64,000 bases of DNA from Occultella kanbiaonis. GTDB taxonomy: Bacteria > Actinomycetota > Actinomycetes > Actinomycetales > Beutenbergiaceae. The stretch is from positions 124,001 through 188,000 of the forward strand of contig NZ_CP046175.1 of assembly GCF_009708215.1 (NCBI RefSeq), in the 5' to 3' direction. A program made the position numbers and the translations under genes. Under the pieces are notes generated by a model that was not told the origin of the DNA, did not search any database, and worked only from the letters and a program-made list of their open reading frames with translations. Shown one piece after another: positions 39,555 through 48,390 of this stretch. The stretch's first letter is position 1; each line of letters starts with the position of its first letter.

Positions 39555-40544
39555 CTACGGGGCGGGTGCCGGTGCCGTGCTGCCCCGGATGATGAGCCGG
39601 GTCTCGAGCTGGACGACAGGTTTCGGAGCGTCGTCCGGGTGGTCCACCAGGTCCAGCACGAGGTCGACGGCGGTCGCCCCGGCCCGCGTGCCCGGCACGT
39701 GGATCGAGGTGAGGGTCGGGTAGGCCATGCCGGACATCGGGCTGTCGTCGATGCCGATCACCGAGATGTCCGGACCGACGCGCATCCCACGCTCGGTCAG
39801 GCGGGCCATCAGGCCCATGGCGATCATGTCGTCGTAGGCGATCACCGCGGTGATGTCGCGGCTGTGCACGAGGTCCGCCGCGCGCACCCCGGCCTGGATC
39901 TGCGGCTCGAAGGGGCCGAACTCGACCAGTTCGAGGTCCAGCTCGGCGCACGCGGCGCGCATCGCCGCCTGGCGCTGGGAGTTCGACCACGACCGCCGGG
40001 GGCCGTTCAGGTAGCAGATCCGCTTGTGCCCGAGCGAGGCGAGGTGTTCCACGGCTTCCTGGATGCCCTCGGACGCCTCGATGATCACGCTCGCCGCGCC
40101 GTCGACCTTGCGGTTCACGAACACGATCGGCTGCAGCGCGGCCAGTTCCGGAAGCGACTCGACCGGGGTCCGCGGGGAGACCACGATCAGCCCGTCGACC
40201 CGCTTGCGCATCACCCGGGCCCGCTGGATCTCGTCGGCCGGGTGCTCGTCGACGTCGGAGATCAGCACGGTCTTGCCCTTGGCACTGGCCCGGCTCTGCA
40301 CCGCCTTGATGATCGGCGGGAAGAACGGGTTGGCGATGTCCGGGACGATCAGTCCGATCAGGTCGCTGCGGCCCGAGGTGAGCGAGCGTGCCACCTGATT
40401 CGGCTCGTAGCCCATCTCGTGGGCCACGCGGCGAATCTTCTCGCGGGTGGCGTCGTTGACCTTCTCGGTGCCGGACAGGGCGCGGGAGACCGTGGAGGCG
40501 GACATGCCGACGGCTCGGGCGACGTCGGCGAGCGTGACGGCCAT
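39555..40544 (-). CDS. LacI-family regulator
   Basis: This 329-residue regulator has an N-terminal LacI helix-turn-helix (AVTLADVARAVGMSASTVSR then ALSGTEKVNDATREKIRRVA, residues 2-41) and a sugar-binding domain (VHSRDITAVIAYDDMIAMGL; ISVIGIDDSPMSGMAYPTLT). ATG at 40544 fits the family start; the longer frame to 40667 is not supported. It is divergent from a Gfo/Idh gene, and a GCAACCGCTTGC box lies in the 234-base gap. Similar boxes before the transporter, nagB and a second Gfo/Idh gene suggest a wider regulon, with an unknown inducer. Confidence 0.92.
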   Translation of the reverse strand: MAVTLADVARAVGMSASTVSRALSGTEKVNDATREKIRRVAHEMGYEPNQVARSLTSGRSDLIGLIVPDIANPFFPPIIKAVQSRASAKGKTVLISDVDEHPADEIQRARVMRKRVDGLIVVSPRTPVESLPELAALQPIVFVNRKVDGAASVIIEASEGIQEAVEHLASLGHKRICYLNGPRRSWSNSQRQAAMRAACAELDLELVEFGPFEPQIQAGVRAADLVHSRDITAVIAYDDMIAMGLMARLTERGMRVGPDISVIGIDDSPMSGMAYPTLTSIHVPGTRAGATAVDLVLDLVDHPDDAPKPVVQLETRLIIRGSTAPAPAP

Positions 40545-40746
40545 GGCTTCCTCTTCCTTCCGGCCCCGGAGCAGTGACGAACCGGCCGCCCGGCGGCGCC
40601 CACCGCCGACTTCGGTGGTGGATTCCGTGTGGGTGCGCCGTCGATTGTTGTGCGAACGTGTGCGCAACGTGCGCCGATGCTACCGCACAGCGGTGGCGAG
40701 CGAACGATCGCCGGACCAAGGTTGCCACAAACATCGCATGCTTGCC

Positions 40747-40758
40747 GCAACCGCTTGC
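40747..40758 (+). promoter_or_regulatory. LacI-type box between lacI and Gfo/Idh gene
   Basis: GCAACCGCTTGC is a near-palindrome (10 of 12 positions) of the GCAA-N-CG-N-TTGC type bound by LacI/GalR regulators. It is identical to the box at 42024 and lies 21 bases before the dehydrogenase start. It could autoregulate lacI as well. Confidence 0.55.
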
Positions 40759-40778
40759 GTCCCGTAACGTCCCTGGTC

Positions 40779-42005
40779 ATGGAATCTCCGATGGCAACGC
40801 AGGCTGCGTCCGGCCCTGGCGCCGACGCCCATCTCAGGCTCGGACTCGTGGGCAACGGCAACCGTGGGGTGATCGCGCAGCGGGCCAGTATCGACGATGG
40901 CAACGCCACCGTGGTGGCCGTCGCGGACCCGCACCCACGGGCCCAGGACCGGGCTCGAGAACGCTTCGGCGCGGACGTGGCGGTGGGCTCGGACCTCGGC
41001 GTGCTGCTCGGTGCGGACCTGGATGCCGCCTTCGTCACCTCGCTCGACCACCAGCACGCCGACCACGTGGTCGCGCTGCTCGAGGCCGGCGTCGACGTGT
41101 TCGTGGACAAGCCGATGGCCACCACGGTCGCGGACGCGGACCGGATGCTCGCGACGGCCCGCTCGACCGAATCGCGCCTGTACGTGGGTCACAACATGCG
41201 CCACATGCCCGTGATCAGGCTGATGAGGGACCTCGTCCTGCAGGGTCGGATCGGTCAGGTCAAGGCGGTCTGGTGCCGGTACTTCGTCGGCGACGGCGGG
41301 GACCGGTTCTTCAAGGACTGGCACGCCGAGCGCGCGAACGTGAACACGCTCCTGTTGCAGAAGGGTGCCCACGACATCGACGTGATCCACTGGCTCGCCG
41401 GCGGGTACACGCGGCGGGTCAGTGCGATGGGCGGTCTCACCGTCTACGGGGACGTGACGTCCCGGATGGACCGGACCGGTCAGGTCGTCACCGAGTGGCT
41501 GGACCGGGAGAAGAACTGGCCGCCGCTGGCCCAGGAGGGCCTGAACCCGGTGGTCGACGTCGAGGACATCTCGATGATGACCATGCGCCTGGACAACGGG
41601 GTGTTCGCCACCTACTCGGAGTGCCACTACACGCCCGACTACTGGCGCAACTACACGATCATCGGCACCGAGGGCAGGATCGAGAACTTCGGGCTCGGGC
41701 ACGACGGCGTGGTGCGCCTGTGGAACCGTCGCACCGAGTACAACGCCGAGGGCGACGAGCAGTTCCCCATCCCGGACGTCGAGGGCGGCCATCACGGCGC
41801 CGACCCGGCGCTGCTCTCCGAGTTCCTGGACTTCGTCCGCACCGGCGCCCCGACCGCGACCTCGCCCGTGGCCGCCCGTGAGGCGGTCGCGGCCGGCGCC
41901 ACGGCGGCCGAGTCGATGCGTGGGGATTCGGGTGCGCTGGACGTCCCCGAGCTGGATCCAGCGCTGCGGGCGTACTTCGAGAATGGCCAGCGCCAGCCCG
42001 GCTGA
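40779..42005 (+). CDS. Gfo/Idh/MocA-family dehydrogenase
   Basis: This 408-residue NAD(P)-dependent oxidoreductase acts on sugars or sugar-derived compounds. The N-terminal Rossmann fold starts LRLGLVGNGNRGVIAQRASI (about residues 20-39). The family lysine lies in GVDVFVDKPMATTVADADRM, and the C-terminal domain has AHDIDVIHWLAGGYTRRVSA with the usual Asp/His pair. ATG at 40779 is taken; an ATG at 40791 is also possible. It precedes the ABC transporter genes by 189 bases and probably oxidises an imported sugar. Confidence 0.88.
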   Translation: MESPMATQAASGPGADAHLRLGLVGNGNRGVIAQRASIDDGNATVVAVADPHPRAQDRARERFGADVAVGSDLGVLLGADLDAAFVTSLDHQHADHVVALLEAGVDVFVDKPMATTVADADRMLATARSTESRLYVGHNMRHMPVIRLMRDLVLQGRIGQVKAVWCRYFVGDGGDRFFKDWHAERANVNTLLLQKGAHDIDVIHWLAGGYTRRVSAMGGLTVYGDVTSRMDRTGQVVTEWLDREKNWPPLAQEGLNPVVDVEDISMMTMRLDNGVFATYSECHYTPDYWRNYTIIGTEGRIENFGLGHDGVVRLWNRRTEYNAEGDEQFPIPDVEGGHHGADPALLSEFLDFVRTGAPTATSPVAAREAVAAGATAAESMRGDSGALDVPELDPALRAYFENGQRQPG

Positions 42006-42023
42006 ATCTGTGCTGGTGTTGCA

Positions 42024-42035
42024 GCAACCGCTTGC
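42024..42035 (+). promoter_or_regulatory. LacI-type box before the ABC transporter
   Basis: GCAACCGCTTGC, identical to the box at 40747 and sharing a 13th base with it, lies 160 bases before the solute-binding protein start. The preceding CA (GCAGCAACCGC) is shared with the copy near 50620. It probably places the transporter under the neighbouring LacI regulator. Confidence 0.55.
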
Positions 42036-42194
42036 GGTCGCTAGGTTCAAGTAACCCCCGTACCGTCCCGACGCCGCATGGCGCACCGCGACACTCCCGG
42101 GCCGACGTGGCCGTCGGTGCCGGTCCCGCACCCCTGCGGTGCACCCAACATGAAGTCTGACCCACGGCGAGAGCCGCGAGCTGGAGGAATTTCA

Positions 42195-44150
42195 ATGACG
42201 ATGGAACACCGGAGCATCTCCCGCCGGTCCCTGCTCAAGTTCGGTGGCGGTGGCGCGGCCGCGATCGCCATCTTCGGCCTTACCGCGTGTTCCGAGGACG
42301 AGGCGCCCAACCCGTTCGACGGCAACGGAGCCGACGTCAAGGAGTCACCCATGCTCACCGAGCGGGTCGACGCTGGAGAGCTCCCCGAACTGGCCGAGCG
42401 GCTGCCGGCGACCCCGATGGAGGTCGAGGTCATGGATGGGCCGGCCCAGTACGGCGGCACCCTGAACCGGGCCCAGACCGATGTCGGCGACGCCGGCGCC
42501 CTCACCGCCTTCGCGAGCGTTGGCCTGCTCGAGTGGAACTGGGACTCCGACGGATACCTGCCCAGCTTGGCCGAGGAGTTCACGAAGAACGACACGAACA
42601 CGGAGTTCACGTTCGTGCTTCGCGAGGGGTTGAGGTGGTCCGACGGGGAGCCGTTCACCTCCGCCGACCTGCAGTTCACCGTGGACGACGTGCTGCGAAA
42701 CGAGACCACCATCCCGTCCGCGCCGTTCTGGTTCAGTGATGGTGACGCACGGCCAACGGTCGAGGTGCCGGACGAACGGACCGTCATCTTCCGCTACACC
42801 CAGCCGTTCGCGCTGTTCGAGAAGTACATGTGCCACCCGGCCGTGAGCAACCAGTTCCTCAAGCCCAAGCACTACCTCGAGCAGTTCCACCCCACCTACA
42901 CCGACCAGGCCGAGGTGGATGCGGCCACCGCGGCGGCCGGGTTCGACTCCTGGGACCAGTACTTCGGGGACCGGGACAACTGGTGGACGAACCCCGAACG
43001 CCCAGTGCTCGGCGCATACCAGGTGGTCAGTGCCGCGAACGCCCAGAGCGGCACCGCGAACCTCGAGCGCAACCCGTACTTCTGGAAGGTCGACCCGGAC
43101 GGGCGACAACTGCCCTTCATCGACCAGATCCAGGTACAGGTGCTCGCCCAGGACGCGCTCGACCTGCGCGCCGCCAACGGTGACCTCAACTTCCAGGGCA
43201 ACTACCTCGGGTACAACTCGGCGCAGGTCTACCTGCAGAACGCCGAGGACCGGGGCTACGAGATGCTCCGTTGGAAGAACGACGCGACGCTGCTCTCCCT
43301 GTGTCTGAACCTGTCCAGCACCGACGAGGTGCTGCGTGAGCTGTTCCTCGAGGTGGACTTCCGGGCGGCGTTGTCCCACGCGATCGACCGCGAGGACCTG
43401 AACGCCACCCTCCTCGGTGGTCTCGGGGACGTCCGGCAGCCGCTCGCCACGGAGAACTCCGACTACTACGTCGAGGGAACGGGACAGCGGTTCATCGAGT
43501 TCGACCTGGACACGGCCAACTCGCTCCTGGACGGGCTCGGGCTGACCCGCGGCGCGGACGGCGTCCGGCTGCGGCCGGACGGGCAGCCGCTGGCACTCGT
43601 CGTGCTGTACGTCGACAGCACCGCCGGGGTGCCGACGGCGGACGCGTTCACGATGGTGCAGCGGTACTGGGGTGAGATCGGGGTGACGCTCAGCCTGCGG
43701 CCGGTGGACCCGACGCTCTACGCGGAACTGCGCAGCGCGAACGACTTCAACATCAGCGGCACCACCGTGCCGGGCGACGACTTCGACCTGGAACCGGTCT
43801 GGTTCATCCCGACTGGTGCCAACAGCCACAGCGGGCCGGCCTACGGCCAGTGGTACGCCTCGAACGGGGCAGAGGGCATGGAACCGCCGGCGGAGATCCT
43901 GGCGCTGATGGACAACTGGGACCTGCTCCGCGGCGCGGCCACGGACGAAGAACGGCTCGACGCGGGCCGCGCCATCGTCACCCAGCATGACGAGAACGTG
44001 TACGCGATCGGACTGCTCGGCCTGCCGTTCCAGCCGGTCATCGTCACCAACGACGTGCGCGGCGTGCGCGACGACGAGCCGAAGCTGTCCTTCTACTACG
44101 GGCGTGAGGGCATCACGAAGCCGGAGCAGATCTCGTTCCTGCCGGCGTGA
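42195..44150 (+). CDS. ABC transporter substrate-binding lipoprotein, peptide/oligosaccharide type
   Basis: This 651-residue SBP family 5 protein begins with a twin-arginine signal (SISRRSLLKFGGGGAAAIAI) that ends in a lipobox (FGLTAC, Cys near residue 33), so it is probably a Tat-exported lipoprotein. Family 5 features include FVLREGLRWSDGEPFTSADL and FRAALSHAIDREDLNATLLG. It is longer than typical DppA (about 530). Members of this family also bind plant oligosaccharides, and the adjacent Gfo/Idh and hydrolase genes favour a sugar ligand here. ATG at 42195 follows GGAGG. Confidence 0.88.
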   Translation: MTMEHRSISRRSLLKFGGGGAAAIAIFGLTACSEDEAPNPFDGNGADVKESPMLTERVDAGELPELAERLPATPMEVEVMDGPAQYGGTLNRAQTDVGDAGALTAFASVGLLEWNWDSDGYLPSLAEEFTKNDTNTEFTFVLREGLRWSDGEPFTSADLQFTVDDVLRNETTIPSAPFWFSDGDARPTVEVPDERTVIFRYTQPFALFEKYMCHPAVSNQFLKPKHYLEQFHPTYTDQAEVDAATAAAGFDSWDQYFGDRDNWWTNPERPVLGAYQVVSAANAQSGTANLERNPYFWKVDPDGRQLPFIDQIQVQVLAQDALDLRAANGDLNFQGNYLGYNSAQVYLQNAEDRGYEMLRWKNDATLLSLCLNLSSTDEVLRELFLEVDFRAALSHAIDREDLNATLLGGLGDVRQPLATENSDYYVEGTGQRFIEFDLDTANSLLDGLGLTRGADGVRLRPDGQPLALVVLYVDSTAGVPTADAFTMVQRYWGEIGVTLSLRPVDPTLYAELRSANDFNISGTTVPGDDFDLEPVWFIPTGANSHSGPAYGQWYASNGAEGMEPPAEILALMDNWDLLRGAATDEERLDAGRAIVTQHDENVYAIGLLGLPFQPVIVTNDVRGVRDDEPKLSFYYGREGITKPEQISFLPA

Positions 44151-44253
44151 ACCGCGGGCGGCACGGTCGTCACCGGAGCCCCACGGCGGCTGACGGCCGT
44201 GCCCACCCCCGTGCAATGACCCACGACTTCGGACCGAGCGGAAGGAGGAAGCG

Positions 44254-45246
44254 ATGCTGAGATTCACGATCCACCGGATCCTGCACGTGATCCCGACCCT
44301 GATCATCATCTCGGTGATCTCGTTCTTCATCATCCAGCTCCCGCCGGGGGACTTCCTGACCACGCAGGTGGCGGCGTTGGAGGCCCAGGGCGAGAGCATC
44401 GACCCCGCTCAGCTCGAAGCGCTCCGGGTCCGGTACGGGATCGACGACCCGTTCTGGATCCAGTACTGGAAGTGGATCAGCAACATCCTGCTGCACGGTG
44501 ACTTCGGCCTGTCCTTCCAGTTCCAACGGCCGGTCATCGACCTGATCACCGAGCGCCTGCCGCTGACGATCCTGCTCGGGGTCGCCACGCTGCTGTTCAC
44601 CTGGGCGATCGCGCTGCCGGCCGGCATCTACTCGGCCATCAAGCAGCACTCCGCGGCGGACTACACGATCTCGGTGGTCGGCTTCATCGCCCTCGCGGTG
44701 CCGAACTTCCTGGCTGCACTGGTCCTCGCCTACATCGGCTTCGCCTACTTCGGTCAGAGCGTCGGCGGACTGTTCTCGCCGGAGTACGTCAACGCACCGT
44801 GGAGCCTGGCCAAGGTGGGGGACCTGCTCGAACACCTGTGGATCCCCGTGCTCGTCATCGGCCTTGCCGGCACCGCGGGGATCATCCGCACGATGCGCGC
44901 GAACATGCTGGACGAGCTGTACAAGCCGTACGTCACCACGGCCCGGGCGAAGGGGCTCCCGGAGGGACGCAACATTCGCAAGTACCCGCTGCGGATCGCC
45001 CTGAACCCGTTCATCTCGACGGTCGGCTGGTCGATCCCGTCCATCTTCGACGGCGAGGTGATCGTGGCGACCGTGCTCGCCCTCGGCACCACCGGCCCGC
45101 TCCTGCTGGCCGCCCTGAAATCCCAGGACATGTTCCTGGCCGGCGGGATCATCCTGATCATCGCCGTGCTCACCGTGGTGGGCACGCTGATCTCCGACCT
45201 GCTGCTGGCCGCCGTCGACCCACGGGTCCGATTCGGGAAGGCGTGA
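44254..45246 (+). CDS. ABC transporter permease, DppB type
   Basis: This 330-residue inner-membrane permease starts FTIHRILHVIPTLIIISVIS with FFIIQLPPGDFL, the DppB/OppB opening, and has about six membrane segments. The EAA loop that contacts the ATPase is KPYVTTARAKGLPEGRNIRK (about residues 227-246). ATG at 44254 follows GGAAGGAGG. It pairs with the DppC-type permease after four bases. Confidence 0.92.
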   Translation: MLRFTIHRILHVIPTLIIISVISFFIIQLPPGDFLTTQVAALEAQGESIDPAQLEALRVRYGIDDPFWIQYWKWISNILLHGDFGLSFQFQRPVIDLITERLPLTILLGVATLLFTWAIALPAGIYSAIKQHSAADYTISVVGFIALAVPNFLAALVLAYIGFAYFGQSVGGLFSPEYVNAPWSLAKVGDLLEHLWIPVLVIGLAGTAGIIRTMRANMLDELYKPYVTTARAKGLPEGRNIRKYPLRIALNPFISTVGWSIPSIFDGEVIVATVLALGTTGPLLLAALKSQDMFLAGGIILIIAVLTVVGTLISDLLLAAVDPRVRFGKA

Positions 45247-45250
45247 TCGG

Positions 45251-46432
45251 ATGACCTCCCAGACCCAACTCCCCCCAGCCCTTCCCGAGCCGGCGGACCC
45301 GACCGGGACCGAGACGGCCGACAACCTCGACACCGAGACCGGTCGGAGCCGCTCCGAGGTCACCTCGGCACCGCAGTGGAAACTCATCTGGTGGCGGTTC
45401 CGCCGGCACCGGCTCGCGATGATCGGGATGGTCATCCTGGTGATCCTCTACGTGGTCGCCCTCTTCGCGGGATTCTTCGCCCCGTTCAACACGACGTCCT
45501 ACAGCGGCCAGCACGCCTACCAGCCCCCGCAGATCCCGCACTTCTCGTTCTCCGAGGGCTTCTACGTGCACCCCACGACCGGTGCCACGGACCCGGAGAC
45601 GCTCGCCCCGGTCTTCACCGAGGACACCTCACAGATGGTGCACCTCGGGTTCTTCGTCGAGGGTGACCCCTACCGGCTGCTCGGCGTCATCGACGCGAAC
45701 ATCCACTTCTTCGGCCCCGAGGACCCGGGCGAGCGCTGGTACGCGCTCGGTGCGGACCGCGGCGGCGGGGACCTCCTCTCCAAGATCATCTACGGTTCGC
45801 AGATCTCGCTGTCGATCGGGCTCGTCGGGGTGGCCGTCTCGCTCCTGCTCGGCCTCATCCTCGGCGGCATCTCCGGATACTTCGGCGGCACGGTCGACAC
45901 GGTGCTGCAGCGGATCATCGAACTGTTCATGTCCATCCCCACCCTGCCCCTGTGGCTGGGACTCGCGGCCGCCGTGCCACCCCAGTGGGGGCCGATGCAG
46001 ACGTACCTGATGATCACCGTCATCCTCTCGCTCGTGGGCTGGACGTCGCTGGCGCGGGTGATCCGCGGCCGGCTGCTGCAGACCCGCGGCGAGGACTACG
46101 TGCTGGCGGCCAAGCTCGACGGCGTCCCGACGGGCCGGATCATCTTCCGGCACATGCTGCCCTCGTTCTCCTCGCACATCATCGCCACGGTGTCGCTCGC
46201 CGTGCCCGCGATGATCCTGTCGGAGACGTCCCTGTCCTTCCTCGGCCTCGGCCTGAGGGCGCCCGCGGTCTCCTGGGGCGTGCTGCTGCAGAACGCGCAG
46301 AGTGTGAACGTCGTGGCGACCGCGCCCTGGCTGATCCTGCCCGGCGTGGCCGTGGTGCTGGCCGTGGTCGCGTTCAACTTCGTGGGTGACGGACTCCGAG
46401 ACTCCGCCGACCCATACGGAAAGAGGTCCTGA
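45251..46432 (+). CDS. ABC transporter permease, DppC type
   Basis: This 393-residue permease has a cytoplasmic N-terminal tail, a first membrane segment (MIGMVILVILYVVALFAGFF, about residues 57-76), and a large external insertion of about 100 residues before the remaining segments. The EAA loop reads EDYVLAAKLDGVPTGRIIFR. The insertion makes it longer than DppC (about 300). The stop overlaps the ATPase start by one base (TGATG). It is part of a complete transporter operon. Confidence 0.92.
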   Translation: MTSQTQLPPALPEPADPTGTETADNLDTETGRSRSEVTSAPQWKLIWWRFRRHRLAMIGMVILVILYVVALFAGFFAPFNTTSYSGQHAYQPPQIPHFSFSEGFYVHPTTGATDPETLAPVFTEDTSQMVHLGFFVEGDPYRLLGVIDANIHFFGPEDPGERWYALGADRGGGDLLSKIIYGSQISLSIGLVGVAVSLLLGLILGGISGYFGGTVDTVLQRIIELFMSIPTLPLWLGLAAAVPPQWGPMQTYLMITVILSLVGWTSLARVIRGRLLQTRGEDYVLAAKLDGVPTGRIIFRHMLPSFSSHIIATVSLAVPAMILSETSLSFLGLGLRAPAVSWGVLLQNAQSVNVVATAPWLILPGVAVVLAVVAFNFVGDGLRDSADPYGKRS

Positions 46433-48351
46433 TGTTCTCCGCCCCTCGCCGTATCCGCGAGCGCGACCGCGCCGCGCAGACCGCCCAACGTGGCCTGGCC
46501 GCCGCGACCGTCGACGCCGCCGAGCTCAGTGAGGACGACGCGATCCTGGACATCCAGGGGCTGCAGACCACGTTCCGCTCCGACGAGGGCACCGTGCATG
46601 CCGTCGACGACATCGACCTGGTCGTCCGGCGGGGCCGGACCACCTGCATCGTCGGGGAGTCCGGGTCCGGCAAGTCCGCCACGGCCCGCTCGATCCTGCA
46701 GGTGGTCGACAACCCGGGCCTGATCGAGGGCGGACGGATCCTGTTCCGGGCGGAGCCGGACGGCCCCGTGCGGGACCTGGCCGCGCTGAAGTCGAAGGGG
46801 GACGCGATCCGCTCCATCCGGGGTCGTGAGATCGGCATCATCTTCCAGGAGCCGATGTCGGCGCTGAGCCCCGTGCACACGATCGGCAACCAGATCAGCG
46901 AGGTCCTCGAGCTGCACAGCGACCTCAGCCCGGCGCAGATCCGCGAACGGGTCATCGACGAGCTGAACAACGTGGGCATCCCGCGCGCGGACGAGCGCGT
47001 CGACGCCTTCACCTTCCAGCTCTCGGGAGGCATGCGCCAGCGCGCCATGATCGCGATGGCGCTGATCGCCCGGCCAGCGCTGCTGATCGCCGACGAGCCG
47101 ACCACGGCCCTCGACGTCACCACGCAGGCACAGATCCTCGACCTGCTCGGCGAGCTCAAGTCCGAGCTGTCGATGACGATGATCTTCATCACCCACGACC
47201 TCGGCGTCGTCGCCGAGATCGCCGACGACGTGGTCGTGATGCGGCACGGCAAGGTGGTCGAGACCGGCCCGGTCGACCAGATCTTCCACGACCCGCAGCA
47301 CGACTACACCAAGGAGCTCCTGGCCAGCCTCCCGCAGCGGTCCGCGCCGCTCGGTGAGCCCGAGGACGATGGCGAGGACCGCCCCCTGGCGACGCCGCCG
47401 CCCGAGCCGGCCACCGCCGTCGAGGTGGTCTCGGACCCGGCCCGGACGCTCCGTCACGAGGAGGCGTCGGCGCGCTCGCTGCTGCGGATCCGGGACCTGC
47501 GGATGGAGTTCGACGCGGTCTCGGGGACCATGTTCGGGCGCCGTCGCAAGGAGAAGATCATCGCCGTCAACGGCGTGGACCTGGATATCACCGAGGGGGC
47601 CACCCTCGGCCTGGTCGGCGAGTCCGGGTGCGGCAAGACCACCCTCGGCCGGTGCGTGATGCGTGCCTACGACCCCACCGGGGGTGAGCTGCTCTACGAC
47701 GACGGGTCGGGCGCCGTCGACCTCGCGGGCCTGTCCCAGAAGCAACTGCTGCCGTATCGGCGGCAGGTGCGCATGGTGTTCCAGGACCCGTACGGATCGC
47801 TGAACCCGCGGATGACGGTGCGCCAGGTGATCGGCGAGCCGTTGCGGGTGGCCGGACTGGCGAAGGGCTCCGAGCTCGACGACCGGGTCGAGGCGATGCT
47901 GGAACGGGTCGGGCTGAAGCGCTCGATGGCCAGCCGGTACCCGCATGCGTTCTCCGGCGGTGAGCGCCAGCGCATCGGCATCGCCCGAGCGCTGATCACG
48001 TCCCCGAAGCTGGTCATCGCGGATGAGGCCGTCTCCGCCCTGGACGTCTCGGTCCGTACTCAGATCCTGGAGCTCCTCGCCGACCTCCAGGACGAGCTCG
48101 GCCTGACCTACCTGTTCATCTCCCACGACCTGTCCGTGGTGGAACGGATCTGCGACCGGGTCGCGGTGATGTACTACGGCAATCTCGTCGAGGAGGGGCC
48201 GGCGGACAGCCTGTTCGCGAACCCCCAGCACGGCTACACCCGAGCGCTGCTCTCCGCAGTTCCGGTCGCCGACCCCCGGCTGCGCGGTACCCGCGAGCGC
48301 ATCGTCTACCGGCCGGAAGAGGACGAGTCCGAGGAGGAGTCGGCCGCCTGA
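46432..48351 (+). CDS. Fused ABC transporter ATPase, DppD-DppF type
   Basis: This 639-residue protein joins two ATPases that are usually separate. The first (about residues 38-300) has Walker A GESGSGKS (75-82), signature [10 protein letters not shown] and Walker [13 protein letters not shown]. The second (about 350-610) has Walker A GESGCGKT (near 396-403), signature [10 protein letters not shown] and Walker [13 protein letters not shown], where Ala replaces the usual Pro. Each also carries the C-terminal oligopeptide-transporter tail. An Ala/Pro-rich linker joins them. It energises import by the two permeases upstream. Confidence 0.94.
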   Translation: MFSAPRRIRERDRAAQTAQRGLAAATVDAAELSEDDAILDIQGLQTTFRSDEGTVHAVDDIDLVVRRGRTTCIVGESGSGKSATARSILQVVDNPGLIEGGRILFRAEPDGPVRDLAALKSKGDAIRSIRGREIGIIFQEPMSALSPVHTIGNQISEVLELHSDLSPAQIRERVIDELNNVGIPRADERVDAFTFQLSGGMRQRAMIAMALIARPALLIADEPTTALDVTTQAQILDLLGELKSELSMTMIFITHDLGVVAEIADDVVVMRHGKVVETGPVDQIFHDPQHDYTKELLASLPQRSAPLGEPEDDGEDRPLATPPPEPATAVEVVSDPARTLRHEEASARSLLRIRDLRMEFDAVSGTMFGRRRKEKIIAVNGVDLDITEGATLGLVGESGCGKTTLGRCVMRAYDPTGGELLYDDGSGAVDLAGLSQKQLLPYRRQVRMVFQDPYGSLNPRMTVRQVIGEPLRVAGLAKGSELDDRVEAMLERVGLKRSMASRYPHAFSGGERQRIGIARALITSPKLVIADEAVSALDVSVRTQILELLADLQDELGLTYLFISHDLSVVERICDRVAVMYYGNLVEEGPADSLFANPQHGYTRALLSAVPVADPRLRGTRERIVYRPEEDESEEESAA

Positions 48352-48390
48352 ACCGGCGCGTCCGGCCCCGGCGGCCGTCACCGCGCGCGG

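Noticed and set aside
42345-44399. Open minus-strand frame of 684 codons opposite the substrate-binding protein
   Set aside because: It is a shadow of the plus-strand gene: rich in Arg, Val, Gly and His with no motif, no ribosome-binding site, and the third-position GC pattern belongs to the other strand.
46096-48381. Open minus-strand frame of 761 codons opposite the fused ATPase
   Set aside because: The plus-strand frame has all ABC ATPase motifs, and the opposite frame has none.
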